NCBI GenBank assembly: GCA_039621445.1
Contig: CP154956.1
Coordinates: 60,893,178-60,957,177, forward strand
From: Euglena gracilis
Lineage: Eukaryota > Euglenida > Euglenophyceae > Euglenales
Reading direction: 5' to 3'
Length of the DNA stretch: 64,000 bases
Under the pieces are notes generated by a model. It did not search any database. It was not told where the DNA came from and saw only the letters and a program-made list of their open reading frames with translations. The position numbers were made by a program, and so were the translations under genes. Below are positions 53,193-63,760 of the stretch, piece by piece. The number at the start of each line of letters is the position of its first letter. Position 1 is the first letter of the stretch.

Positions 53193-54298
53193 AAACCTAT
53201 TTTCTGGGCCCGACGCCTGTCTTGAAATTCTACTGACATTAACGGATTTCAGGCTGAAATTGTTTATGTCGGTCGATTTCCATTCAGGCGCCCGTTTATG
53301 TCGGTCGATTTCCATTCAGGCGCCCGTTTATGTCAGTCGATTTCCATTCCATTGAAATCTGTTGCTGGTCAGATTGGGAATTTTTAGTGATTTTTTGGAC
53401 ATTTTGGATTTCCCTTTTTTTTCGACATTTTTGGTCCTATGGGGTTGTGGAGGCGTTATGGATCAGACAAAAACCAAATTTTGTGGTCAGGTGATCACAG
53501 CTGGCTGAACTTCGGATGGAACAGACGGAAGGATGGTATTTAAGATTTTCATTTTCTGGAACTTCAGAAAAAGCATTCTGCAAATTTGTCCTGAACCAGT
53601 TGTCATCACTGGTCATCTGAAAGAACAGCTTTCGGGTGAGGAGTGATTTGGCAATGTTAAACCTATTTTCTGGGCTCGACGCCAATTCTATTGACATCAT
53701 CGGATTTCGGGCCAAGGCTGTGTTCATAGCAACATGGCTTTGGTCAAAATCTGTGTTTCTAAAAAAACGCAGACTCTGACCTGAGTCTGTGTTTCGAAAC
53801 GCTGAGTCTGTTATTCGGCCTGAGTCTGAATCTGCGTTTCGAAACGCAGACTCGGGTCAGAGTCTGCGTTTAAGACGCAGTTCTTGATATAGAGATTGTT
53901 TCTTTCAAAATAGAAGAAAAAAGCATTCCGAAAAAAAAGAAACAAAAGGTTGGTCGACATTAACGGGTTTCAGGCTGAAACTGACAATGTCCCAAAACGG
54001 AACAAAAAGGCATTCAAAAAAAGGAAACAAAAGGTTGGTCGATTTCCAAGACATCGGAATCCGTTTATGTCAGTCGATTTCCATTCAGGCGCCCGTTTAT
54101 GTCAGTGGATTTCCATTCAGGCGCCGTTTATGTCAGTCGATTTCCATTCAGGCGCCCGTTTATGTCGGTCGATTTCCATTCAGGCGCCCGTTAATGGGCC
54201 AAAAACCACTTTTTTGACTATATTTCCGTCCAGGCGGTTCGGTCGAATGAATATCAAGACATGGCAAGACAGGCGTCGGGCCCAGACAAAATATGTTT
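53193..54298. mobile_element. TA-flanked AAACCTATTTTCTGGGCC element, copy 3
   Basis: Nearly identical to 31178-32304 and in the same orientation, with TA on both sides. Subterminal 32-bp units lie at 53265-53345 and 54062-54192. The copy is followed by the same hairpin. Partial termini of a fourth copy are at 55411-55526. Confidence 0.85.
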
Positions 54299-54300
54299 TA

Positions 54301-54403
54301 GAAAAATCGACCGACACCAACAGATTCAGCAGGGGCGCCGGGCGGCTCGCTTCGCTCGCTCGCGCCCGGCACCCCTGCTGAATCTGTTAGTGTCGGTCGA
54401 TTT
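54301..54403. repeat. Hairpin next to copy 3
   Basis: Same hairpin as 32310-32408 (AAAATCGACCGACACCAACA inverted at GTTAGTGTCGGTCGATTTTT), with GCTTCGCTCGCTCG loop. Confidence 0.9.
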
Positions 54404-54409
54404 TTGTAT

Positions 54410-55410
54410 ATAAAAACACTCATTTTCGGCTCAAAAACACTTTTTCCGGGTCCGGGTTGCCAAAAAACATCGTTTTGGGCAATTTTTTTTCGATTTTTTT
54501 CTACTTTTTTGACCCGAAAATGACCCAAAGTCCATTAGTTTCGGGCCTAAAACGGGGGGCCGGGGCCCAAAAACGCTCATTTTTGGCTCGAAAACATTTT
54601 TTTCGGGTCCGGGAGGTCAAAAAACATGGTTTGGGGCAAAAATTTTTTTTCGAATTTTTTCTACTTTTGGACCCAAAAATGGTTAAGTCCACCGGCCAGG
54701 GGGGCGGGCCCCAGCCAGGGGGGACATGGGGGGGGGGTCCGGGTCGGAAAAAAATTTTCCGCTCAAAAACACTTTTTTTGATGTTCTAAAGTGAAAAAAA
54801 GTGTTTTTGAGCAAAAAAAAATTCAAAATTTTGGGTCCCGGGGGGGGGGACGCTGGTTCTGTCCTGAACCCAGCCCCCTCTTTTTTGTAGTAAACATTTT
54901 TCCGGGGGGGGGGGGCTCAAAAATAATATCGCCAATATCGCAAGGCCGTGCAATATCTCGCAAAATATCGCAACACCCCAAATGCAAGATCAATTACCAG
55001 CCTTGCGGCACCAAAGGTGCCAAAGGAAATTTTTGATTGAAGAATCCGTGCCCTTGGCAATACAGGAAGGCTGGTGGGGGGGGGGGCGGACCCCCACCAT
55101 CAGGATGGAGGTTGGGGGGGGGATGCATGGGGAGCGTGGGGGGGACGCAGGGGGGCAGGGCACTGCTTGAGAAAATTGGGCAGGGCACTGCTTGACCACC
55201 CCCAGGGGGAAGGACATTTTTGGGGGGTTTTTTTTGCACAATTGGCAGTTTTTTGCGGTTCTTTTGTTCCCGGTTCGACCCCGGGTCGGGCCCAGCTCCA
55301 GTCGGGCCCAGATCCAGCCCGGGACCCCAATAGAGACAAGGCAGTGCAGATGGCCATTTCTCAGGACCACCAAACCAACTGGCCTAAATCAACCAGCATG
55401 CGCCGCCTTG
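54410..55410. other. AACGCTCATTTT repeats and G-runs, no gene
   Basis: 54410-54700 carries two copies of the 17857-type repeat. 54845-54880 is a stray GACGC-GGTTCTGTCCTGAAC end. 55065-55205 is a G-run foldback. Nothing coding. Confidence 0.55.
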
Positions 55411-55585
55411 GAAATCCACTGACATAAACGGGCTTGGAAATCAACCAATATAAATCAGCCTGAAATCTGTTTTTGTCAGTAGAATTTCAAGACAGGTGTC
55501 GGGCCCAGAAAATTGGTTCTAAACTTCAACAGTTGAGTTTTTGCATCACCAGGATACCGGTTTCCTTCTTCCAAACCCCTCACAG

Positions 55586-55673
55586 GAACACTGGTGTTGG
55601 TTATGTTTGTTATGACTCAGAGGAGACAGCACAACGAGAGGTTGTGAAGCAGCATATGTTCCAGGGACAGAAG
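55586..55673 (+). CDS. RRM protein exon C (RNP1, beta 3 to beta 4)
   Basis: The acceptor CCCCTCACAG ends at 55585. With the two bases left by exon B the first codon becomes Arg and the frame reads NTGVGYVCYDSEETAQREVV, KQHMFQGQK. GVGYVCY is RNP1, and ETAQREVVKQHMFQGQK gives helix 2 and the beta 4 lead-in of an RRM. Exons A, B and C together form one complete RRM of about 70 residues. The exon ends in phase 0 at AAG/GTGTGG. The split sits exactly between beta 2 and RNP1. Confidence 0.75.
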
Positions 55674-55725
55674 GTGTGGGTGCTTTTTAAAAAAAACCAA
55701 ACTCTTCTGTTTCCTCTTCTTCCAG

Positions 55726-55774
55726 CTGGTGCTGGAACCAGCATACCGATTTGAGAATCAACCAGAATTCAAGT
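55726..55774 (+). CDS. RRM protein exon D
   Basis: A 52-base intron (GTGTGG...CTTCTTCCAG) leads to LVLEPAYRFENQPEFK, the last beta strand and a linker. A donor at 55775 (GTGCCC) leaves one base, which fits the next candidate exon at 56798. An alternative donor is at 55773. Confidence 0.6.
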
Positions 55775-56797
55775 GTGCCCACCTTTTGCTGCCTTGTTGT
55801 TGGGACAGGTCGCATTTGCACTCTCTGAAAAACATGGTTGGATGGATGGAGTCTTTTTGGAAATCGACAAAAATGCCATTTTTCTGGTCAAAACAAGGGA
55901 TAATTGCCATTTTTTTTTTTGAAATTGTCTTTTTTTTTAAAGGAGGAACCCGCACCGCGGTTATCACCGCGGTTACATGGGCAAGTTGCCTTGCAGGATA
56001 GTGGAGGCAGAGTTCAAAATTCGCTTTCAAATCACACGATGATCTTGGTTTAGATTCCACCTTTCAACAGTTGCTCTCTTAAGCTCATGGTAATTGCATC
56101 CTTTTTCAAAAAAATTTCCCAGCTTCAAAAAAATTCCCAACTTCAGGTTCAATTTTGATTGAATGAGTTGGCTGATTCCTGATTTCACAAGTACGATCCT
56201 TGTCCGAAACTTCCCAAATTCCTAATTTATCCATGATAAATTGCCAAATTTTGGATTTTCTTTTTGAGTATGGGGTATTGGAGGTTTGGGGCATCCGATG
56301 AGGACCCTCGGCCACCAAGGAAGGTTCCCATTTTGCTGTGCCGAGGGGGTCGGACCCCCAGGGGGTGGTCGGCAAAAATGGGAAACTCCCCAAAATAACC
56401 CCCCCCCCAAGAACAAGACCCCCCAAGACGGTGACATTTTTCCCTGAAAAATTACCAAAAACCCAGATTTTAGACAGGAAAATGATGAAATTTCAATTTT
56501 TTTTTGGCATTTTTGAGTTCCAAAAATGGGGTAATTGCATTTTACACATAGCTCAAAGCGCCGAAGGAAAATTTTAAGTGTTGTTTTGGGAACCTGGAAA
56601 ATGATCCCCCCCCCTGCAGTTCTCCAGCAACATACCCAAAAATAAGACCCGGGTCTGATTTTGGGGGGTTCACCCCCCCCCCCTTCGTCGGCCGACCCCC
56701 TTGGCATGAAGCTTGGACTGATGCCTTTGTTCTAGTTCTCACCGTGGTTACGCCGTGGTTACACCGCGGTTACCTGGGCTCCTCCAAAAAAATCCAG
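55775..56797 (+). other. Presumed intron; no other gene
   Basis: Contains A-rich tracts, three CCGCGGTTA(C/T) units (near 55958, 55970, 56764), G/C runs related to 16.1 and 19.5 kb (ATTTTGCTGTGCCGAGGGGG), and nothing coding on either strand that I can support. Confidence 0.4.
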
Positions 56798-56826
56798 TTG
56801 ATGATATTTTTGAGGCAAATGCTCAA
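56798..56826 (+). CDS. RRM protein candidate exon E
   Basis: After AAATCCAG the 29 bases read, with one carried base, FDDIFEANAQ, then CAA/GTTAAG, a reasonable donor. If the donor is not used the frame continues VKIFIANLGY, which resembles the RNP2 of a second RRM. The two readings cannot be separated here. Confidence 0.35.
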
Positions 56827-56938
56827 GTTAAGATTTTTATAGCTAACCTTGGGTATATTTTGCCCCGAACCCAAATATTTTCACCGTCCGTCCCGGAATT
56901 TTCGCCGTCCGTCCCGGAAAATATTTCTGGTTCCACAG

Positions 56939-57027
56939 CCAGAGGCAGGTTGAGAGGGCAGTACAATTTGCTGAATGCTGACAGGTTGAACAACATTCAC
57001 CAGACTTTGGCCATTGAACAAAGCTGA
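56939..57027 (+). CDS. Candidate C-terminal exon
   Basis: A GGTTCCACAG acceptor (ending 56938) opens RGRLRGQYNLLNADRLNNIH, QTLAIEQS, then TGA at 57025-57027. It looks like ordinary protein and could close the RRM gene, though its phase does not match exon E as drawn. Confidence 0.3.
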
Positions 57028-57426
57028 CCATAACTTTTTTTCTGTTGTATATCGAGACCAATTTTTTTTATTCAAAGAAGCCTGATTTCAGCTGGTTTCC
57101 GCTTTTTTGCTGGAAAAAAAACAGAGATACTTGCAGAGCTGTGAAAACTTTGCTTCGCCCTCCTGTGGCTTTTTTTGTGCAGATTTCATTACATTTGGCA
57201 ACCCCACCTTTTTTGAGTTCCTCTCCGCCATTTTTTGTCTGAGGAGACAATTCTCAGGACGAGGGTGGAATGTTCTTGCTCCCAACGATTTGTCTCAGAT
57301 ATTTGTTTTTCAACCCAGCAATGCCAATCATTCCCTGAATAGTTCGCACATGTTTGAAAATTCTGTCAAAATTTTCAAAATCGAAAGATTTGGCTGTTTT
57401 CCCTCTGTTTCATTGCTAGCTATGTA

Positions 57427-58160
57427 ACCCCTCCTCATTAATAACCCCCCCGGTTTATTTTTTGGACGCTCGAAGCTGGGGCCCAGGGGGGGTTTATTAT
57501 TTGGGGGAGTTATTATTTGAGGGGGTTTGTTATTTGGGAAGGGGTTCATTCAGCAGGTTTCATTCCGACTTCTTTTGAAGTCATTGGTTATGAGGCCAAA
57601 AAAAAAGGAAACGGTGGCATAAAATGGCCAAGAATGGCTTGAAATGACCTAAATTTGCCAAAAAATGAAGAAAAGTTGGCCCAAATGGGCAAGAAGGTCC
57701 ACAGCACTTCCGCCCCCACTTTTTTGCTGGGGAAAAAGTGCCAAGGGTCCCGGGAGTAACTGCCAGATGTGGCGAAAAAAGCGGGGATCAGGGGCAAAGT
57801 AAACCAGGTCAAGGTGCGAAAATGTGTGGAACTGGGGCAAAATTTTTTTGAAGGACTGGCAAAAGTCGCGGGGCTGGGTGGCAAAAGGCTTCTGGCCAGG
57901 GTGGAAACCTGTACCAAAGCTTTCAACAATTTTTTTGCCATTTTTGTAAACCCCCCTCCCAAATAACACCCCCCCCCCAAAGAACACCCCCCCCCCTCGG
58001 GGGCCGATTTCAAGCGCCCAAATAACACCCCCCCCTGTTTTCCTTTGATTTTCCATGTAAGAATAACGCACCCCCCCCCAAATAACACCCCCCCCCCTGG
58101 GGCCCCAGTTCGGATGCCCAAATAACACACCGGGGGGGGGGGTGTTATTTGGGAGGGGGG
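57427..58160. repeat. AATAACACCCC foldback elements
   Basis: 57427-57545 and 57945-58160 each have CCCCCAAATAACACCCCCC-like left sides mirrored by GGGTGTTATTTGGG or TTTATTATTTGGGGG right sides, around GGCCCCAGTTCGGATGCCC. The sequence between (57550-57940) shows no gene. Confidence 0.75.
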
Positions 58161-58164
58161 TTTA

Positions 58165-60420
58165 TTTTTCATCCAAGAAATTCCACATTTCAATAAATTA
58201 TGCTTTTGGACCTTGGTATCCGGCCCTTTGCCGATCCATAAACCGAAAATTTTCCCGCCCCCTTCAATTTCGAGGGGATCCAGCAACAAAAAAATGAAGC
58301 TTTTGGAATGCCCCATCCAACCAGGGAAAAGCTGGTCCAGGATGCAAAATTTTCTAAGTTGAATTATATTATTATTTCCCTGCAGAAATGGAGAAAAAAA
58401 AGGCCCAGAAATTGCCAAATTCTGTCAAAATTTGTAAAATTGGCAACCTTTGGCAAATTTACAACAAAATAACAAAAAAGCACTTTGAACTTCCCTTGTG
58501 AAACGATCAAGGAATGGATGGAACTCATTTTGCCTTCCATCTCAGGTTCATGTGGGAAAAATTGCCGGAAGGGAAAAAAGTTGCGGAAGAATTGCGGAAG
58601 TTGAGGAAAATTGCGGAAAATTGTGAAAATTGCGGATAACTGTGGGAAAATTGCAGACATCAATTCCCCCCCCCCTGCCTTCCCCCCCCCCACCAGGAGG
58701 GAGGGGGTGGTCTGGACCCCCTCCCACCTACCTCCAAACCAAAGGGCTTCCCAGGGGTGTGGGGGGGTGGGGGTGTCCGGAAACATTGGTGTTGTATGCC
58801 CCTATTTTGGTTTGGGTGGGTCCAGGGGGGGATGAGGCTCAAGGGCGAGTAAGTAAAAAATGATGCCAAAAATTTCATGTGTAGGGTACTGTGGAGGGCG
58901 GTGGCAAGGTTGACGGTTTGCTTTTTTTCTTCACAAAAAGCATATTTTTTTTAAAAAGTACGACTTTTTTTTGGAAAAGAACAAAAAAAGTCATCGAGGG
59001 TCCCTGTAAAAATTTTTGAAAAGCATTTTTTGACAAAAAATGCTGGATATTCCTAATTTTTGGTGCCTAAATTCTAATATTTGGGTGGTAAATCCTAATT
59101 TTATATGCATATATTTTTCCCAAATTGTTCATAGCTAACCTTACTCTTCGTCTAGCCCAAGTTATGGCTATTTTTCAACTAATTTTGGCCCAGGCCATTT
59201 TGGGCTGGTTTGGGGATCCAAAAATCGATATTTCCAAAATATGAAATCAAAGAAAATGTCTGTGGGCCAGCAAGGAAAGGAGTTGCAAGGAAATCAAAAT
59301 ACTGTTATGATATTTGGCCTGTTTTTAATTCTTTTTTTTTACTGTTTATATTGCTAATTTGGCCGGTCGAAAATTGAATTTTTCAGAATATCTCCAAAAT
59401 GGTTGGGAAATCACTAGGGAATTAGAAATCAAGCCCTGGGGACCCTCCGTCAGCCCGTAAACCCTCCCCCAAAAAATAAGGCCCGGGTCTTAGTTTTGGG
59501 TCCGTTGCTGGAAACCTCCAGGGGGAGTCTTATTTTGGGGGGGTCTAATTTTTGGATTTTTTGACCGACCCAGGCCTGAAAAAAAACATCATTTTTCAGG
59601 TTCCCAAAAGCATTAAAAATTTTCGGCGATTCGCGCCATGTGTAAATTGGTGTAAGTTGACATTTGGCATGTTTTTTGCACTTCAAAAATCTGAAATTTT
59701 TTGAAATTCCATCATTTTTGTGTGTGAAATTGGGGTTTTTGATGATTTTTTTTTCAGGGAAAATTTTCACCTTCTTTGGCGCTTAGCGTCGTCGGGGGGG
59801 GGGTCTTATTTTGGGGGTGGGTTAGGCCTCCAGGTCCAGCCCGTTTTAAGTCTGTTTTGTATTCCGAAAATTGACATTTTCAAACCATCTCCGAATTGTG
59901 GCCAACCCCCCAAAAAGCCACCAGGCCGGGCTGGGCCGCGCCGCGGGGCCGGGCCGCAGGTCCACTGGCAGCCACATACCTCCAACAGGAAATCTTTTAG
60001 CTGGACCCCACCCCACCCCACCCCCAGGGGGGGTCCAGCCAGCCAGCCAGCACCTTTTTTCCAGCCAAAACCTCTAAGCGGACCCCAGGTGGTTGGCGAA
60101 GCCCGGCTGGACCAAAAAAAAAACCCAACCGCCAAAGTTTTTGAAAAAGGATAAAAAAGGCCATTGTTGGGCGTTTTGAGTTTTCACCTCAAAGTTTTGG
60201 CTGAAATATCCAACCCAGCTGGATTTGGGGTTGTTTTGCCTATTTTCGGCTGCCAGCCGAGCTGGTTGGACCCCCTCCCATTTACAAGCCCCCCGGGGTT
60301 TATAGGATCTGGTTTGGTTGGTCATCCGAAGGGGGGGTTTATGAGAGGGGGGGGTTCATTGCTGAGCTCTAACCCCTCATGGGTGAGAGCGAAGCTTACC
60401 AGGGGGGAAAACCCCTTTTT
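58165..60420. other. No gene recognised
   Basis: 58270 and 59140-59450 hold pieces of the CCCAAGTTATGGC / GGAATCAAAGAAATGTC repeat class. 58530-58660 repeats GAAAATTGCGGA. 59460-59830 has TCTTATTTTGGGGG units. 59880-60320 is C/G-run sequence related to 2.9-3.1 kb (CCAGCCAGCC, GCTGGACC). No exons found. Confidence 0.5.
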
Positions 60421-60519
60421 TTGACCCCACCCCCTGGGAGAACCAAGGTTTCCGGTATGAACCAACTCCCGCCGAAGGAAGTTGCTTTGGAGAGAAATAT
60501 CCCCATTGGTCCTGGGCAT

Positions 60520-61235
60520 CTGTCGATGCCCTACATTAACCCTAGTTTTGCGTCTGGCCCAAGTCACACCTAAGTCTAAAAAAGGGTTGTTAAGCGGTGT
60601 TTCTGCCGGCAAGAAAACGTGTATTTTGGAAATATCTCCAAGGGCCGCCGAGTCATCCAAAGGGCCCAATAGAAGAATTCAAGCCTGTGAAACACCACAT
60701 CCAACGGCACCGGGCTTGCCCAGTAACTCCACGACCGGCCAAAGTTATGCTGGTGATCCGCAGCCTCGTTTTTTTTGACGTGTTTTTCGGCCGTTTTGGC
60801 TGTTTTGGCAAAGAAAACACAATTTCCAATGATGCATCAAATGATCCATCAAATGAAGCCCTTGGAACGCTTTATCCAACCGATTGATTTTGATTTTTCC
60901 CCTAACTCCCCGGCTGGCCCGAGAAACGGCCATTTTTTGTCCCATTTCGGGCCGTTTTGGGCCCCCAAAAATCGCGAAACAAAGCAAAATAGAGCAAAAC
61001 TTCAGAGACCCAAATTGAAGCCTTTACAATGCCCTATCTAATGGTATTTTGATTTCCCCGTAACTCCCCACCAAGCCGAAGGTATGGCCAATTTACAGCC
61101 CAAAACACCGCAGCAGGCTTCCGATCTGCCATTTTTGGCCGTTTTGGGTCAAACAATTGATTTTCTTGAAATTTCTCAAAAATGATGGGGAATCAAAGAA
61201 ATGTCCAGCGACCTGAAATAAAGCCCCAGGAAGGC
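60520..61235. repeat. ~200-bp diverged repeats (TGCCCTATCTAATGGTATTTTG class)
   Basis: Three successive units carry an ordered set: AAATATCTC(C/A)AA, GAAGCC(C/T)TTGGAAC, CCTATCTAATGG, TTTTGATTTCCCCGTAACTC and GGCCATTTTTGG. Remnants are found at 18426, 43590, 51900, 52350, 58270 and 59150. This is one of the most abundant repeats in the window. Confidence 0.65.
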
Positions 61236-61364
61236 TCCATAAAAACCTCACCCCAAACCTTTATTTCTAGCAAGATCCAGACAGACAGCTATTATGTTTC
61301 ATGCGACAATTTAAAAATGAGGAACGTATTTCCACAAATTCAGCCGAGTCAGGGATGGTCAGTT

Positions 61365-61535
61365 TGCGCATTTGCACACCAGCCACCTGTGTACTTTTGC
61401 AAGCAGTGTGCGCATTTATGCACATCGACCACTTGCCCAATACATAAGTGTTTGTTGTGCGCATTTGCACATTTTTAACATTTACACAAATACACCGGTG
61501 GTCTGTGTGTGCAAAAGCGCAAATGGATCCTCATT
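61365..61535. repeat. TGTGCGCATTTGCACA units
   Basis: Four diverged, partly palindromic GTGCGCATTTGCACA-type units spaced 40-60 bases. No known function. Confidence 0.55.
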
Positions 61536-61587
61536 TGCTAAATTTGTGTCATATGAACATTAGGCACTCACACATTTCGGTCCATTA

Positions 61588-62496
61588 AAACCGTTTAACA
61601 GTCACGGGTTACCCTACGTGAGGAAATCGTGAATTGTTCACGGGTACCCATGGGGGTACTCGTGAACGATTCAGGTTTCACCGGGTGAAATCGTGAACCG
61701 TTCACGGGTGCCCATGGGGGAACCCGTGAACACTTTTGGGGGTGAGAAACTGAAGGAACTGGGAGCACTTTGGAATGGGAACAACCCGGGGAAAGGCAAG
61801 GCCATACCATGGACGCGAGTGCGGTGACAGCTTACTGTTCCGCAAGATGCATAAAATAGGCATGGTCAGAAGCATGTACCCAAACAACGAATGACAGTCA
61901 TTCAACGACAACCGGCACAAACCCAAGGCTTTTTGGGAGCGCGACGCAAATCAGCACACACAAAATGATACACCTCTCCACAAGTGGAGCACACCACACT
62001 CTTTCCCTGAAGGACATCCATGGCAGCAAAAGCACGAACCCCACACCATGGGCACAAAGGAACGGACGAAGGAGCAGGAGGAAAGACGGATGGAACGGGA
62101 GACAGTAGCTGGTTAACGGTTGCGCCCTCCGGAGCTGGGTCAGCGTGGTAGTTCAAGAAGGACGACCAGCGCGCAGCGTTCCGGGACGTTCAGGTTCACA
62201 GCACGCTTCATGGCTGTGGAACACACCGAAAGGACATTGGCAGCAGAAATAAATACAAATGGATTTTGTTTCATTTTCCGTTCACAGGTGCCCATAGGGG
62301 TAACCGTGAACGTTAAACGGTTTTTCCCATGGTCACCCGTGAACAGTTTTGAGTGTTCACGGGTGCCCTTGGAGGTACCCGTGAACGTCCAAAAGTGCAC
62401 CCGTGAACGCTAAAAACACCAAAAATTGCCCGGTAGGCATCTGGTCGGAAAAAAATTGCCTACATTAGGGTAACCCGTGACTTTGTTAAACGGTTT
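61588..62496. mobile_element. TA-flanked AAACCGTTTAACA element, copy 2
   Basis: The left end AAACCGTTTAACAGTCACGG and right end CCGTGACTTTGTTAAACGGT are inverted (about 30 bp, continuing GGTTACCCTA), each bounded by TA. Subterminal arrays of GTTCACGGGTACCCATGGGG lie at 61635-61735 and 62280-62405. The interior encodes a PHD finger on the minus strand. Shares both arms and most of the interior with 25911-26678. Confidence 0.85.
61902..62156 (-). CDS. PHD-finger fragment carried by the TA-flanked element
   Basis: The minus frame contains LCPWCGVRAFAAMDVLQGKS, VVCSTCGEVYHFVCADLRR and KPWVCAGCR. That is Cys-x2-Cys, Cys-x2-Cys, His-x2-Cys, Cys-x2-Cys, the full Cys4-His-Cys3 set of a PHD zinc finger with the aromatic before the last pair (W). 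PHD fingers usually bind histone H3 tails; in a transposon this could target insertion or recruit chromatin factors. It begins with an Ala/Pro/Ser-rich segment and ends at a stop right after the finger. The second half resembles the PHD finger of the recombinase-like family (VCDACGLAYHFHC). No transposase is present, so the element is non-autonomous or the frame is one exon. Confidence 0.65.
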   Translation of the reverse strand: MNYHADPAPEGATVNQLLSPVPSVFPPAPSSVPLCPWCGVRAFAAMDVLQGKSVVCSTCGEVYHFVCADLRRAPKKPWVCAGCR

Positions 62497-62559
62497 TACA
62501 CGTAACGCCCGATTCTTTCGCACTCCACACCCTATTTTTTTTGCATTTCCGGTCAATAT

Positions 62560-62830
62560 TTTTGCATTTTATCTCAAAGATGTTTGCACATGTTAAAAAT
62601 TTGTTCGCATTTTATCTCAAAAATGTGTGGCATTTTATCTCAAAAATATTTGCCTCCGTTCCGAAAATTTTTGCACACGGATCGGGTGTTTTGCACAGTC
62701 GCCCTGAAGTCCGCGTCTAAGTCGCAGGGACTCAGGACAGAGTCTGCGTCTAAGACGCCGGACTTCGGGCATGAGGTCTGCGTCTTAAGAAGACTCCGTC
62801 CAAAGTATTGCGTCTTGAATAATGATTTTG
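62560..62830. repeat. GCATTTTATCTCAAAAATGT and GCGTCTTAAG repeats
   Basis: Four units of TTTTATCTCAAA(G/A)ATGTTTGC (62565-62660) are followed by AGTCTGCGTCTAAGACGC-type hairpins related to the 23.0-23.9 kb palindrome. Confidence 0.7.
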
Positions 62831-63599
62831 TTGGAGCCCCCCAAAACCTACCAAAATGGTTCAGAATGCGGAAATGAATGGTTTGAAGCGGAAATGCCAT
62901 TGCTGCAAAAGCCAATTGACCTCAGAATTTGCCCCACTTCATTCCAACCTTTGACAAATGAGTTACAAGCCTTTTTGAGCTGTTTTCCAAGTACAATTCG
63001 CTGTTAATGGACAATAAAACTCCAACGCCAACATGTGGTATTGAGAAAAATCAAAGACAGGAGTTCTTGGACATTTCCAAATACCAATTTCTGGTTTTGG
63101 AGTTGTGAAAAATCTTGACCATCACAAATGCACTGCTCAAAGAAGCGCATTGAGTGTTTGTTAGAAAGGAGAGACACAGCGACGTGATGTAGTGTGATGA
63201 TTTTTTTGGCAAAGAAAAGCACTGCATATGGGCAGCTTGCATCAAAACCCCCAAAAATTGAAGATAATTTGCAAAATTTCTGCCGTTTGAGCCATTTTTG
63301 GCTGGTTTTCTGCCATTTCAGGCAGTTTTTTTTGCAATAATTCTGGGCATTTTGGAATTTTTGGGGCCAATTCATGGTCATCGTGGATTTTTTGATGTCA
63401 TGTTCAATCCATCGAGGCTTCATTTTGGGCAGTTTTTTGGCAGATTGTTACATTGTCAAATATTTTTGATAAGTTTAGGAAATGCTGGGCCTTTTGTGTC
63501 ATTTCAGGTTATTTCTGACCAGATTTTGAACCGTGTCCATCCATTTTGTCCAAAGAATGGGAGGCCTTGTGCGAGCAGCCAAAATGGCCAAATAGGGTG
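62831..63599. other. No supported gene
   Basis: Moderately complex sequence. A minus frame (63240-63010) reads VSLLSNKHSMRFFEQCICDG and could be a short exon, but I see no splice sites or domain to support it. Confidence 0.4.
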
Positions 63600-63760
63600 T
63601 TCACCAACTCTACGTGTGGTGATTGAACACAATGAACATTTGTGCTTTTCATCGGCTGTCAAAGATGCATACCCTGGCCTGAGTCCCCGCGCCTCACAGG
63701 CGTAGCACCTTCCTGTTTGACAGTCAAGAACACAAATCTGCCGCTCTCGCCGTATCGAGC
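63600..63760 (-). CDS. Possible third Cys-rich zinc-like segment
   Basis: The minus frame reads RQICVLDCQTGRCYACEARG, then LRPGYASLTADEKHKCSLC. Cys pairs, a basic residue before the second pair (GRCYAC), a Gly-rich turn, Asp and a final CxxC are ordered as in 661-987 and 4142-4423, though spacing differs in the first pair. No clear splice sites. It could be a diverged relative or an unrelated Cys-rich exon. The last 240 bases of the window show nothing more. Confidence 0.3.

Larger units (their letters stand above)
41826..55585 (+). other. Predicted 13.76-kb intron packed with repeats
   Basis: Donor GTCTGT (41826) and acceptor CCCCTCACAG (55585) are in matching phase 2. The interval holds telomeric arrays, hairpin elements, a recombinase/PHD pseudogene and two TA-flanked elements, but no other convincing exon on this strand. 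Confidence 0.6.
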
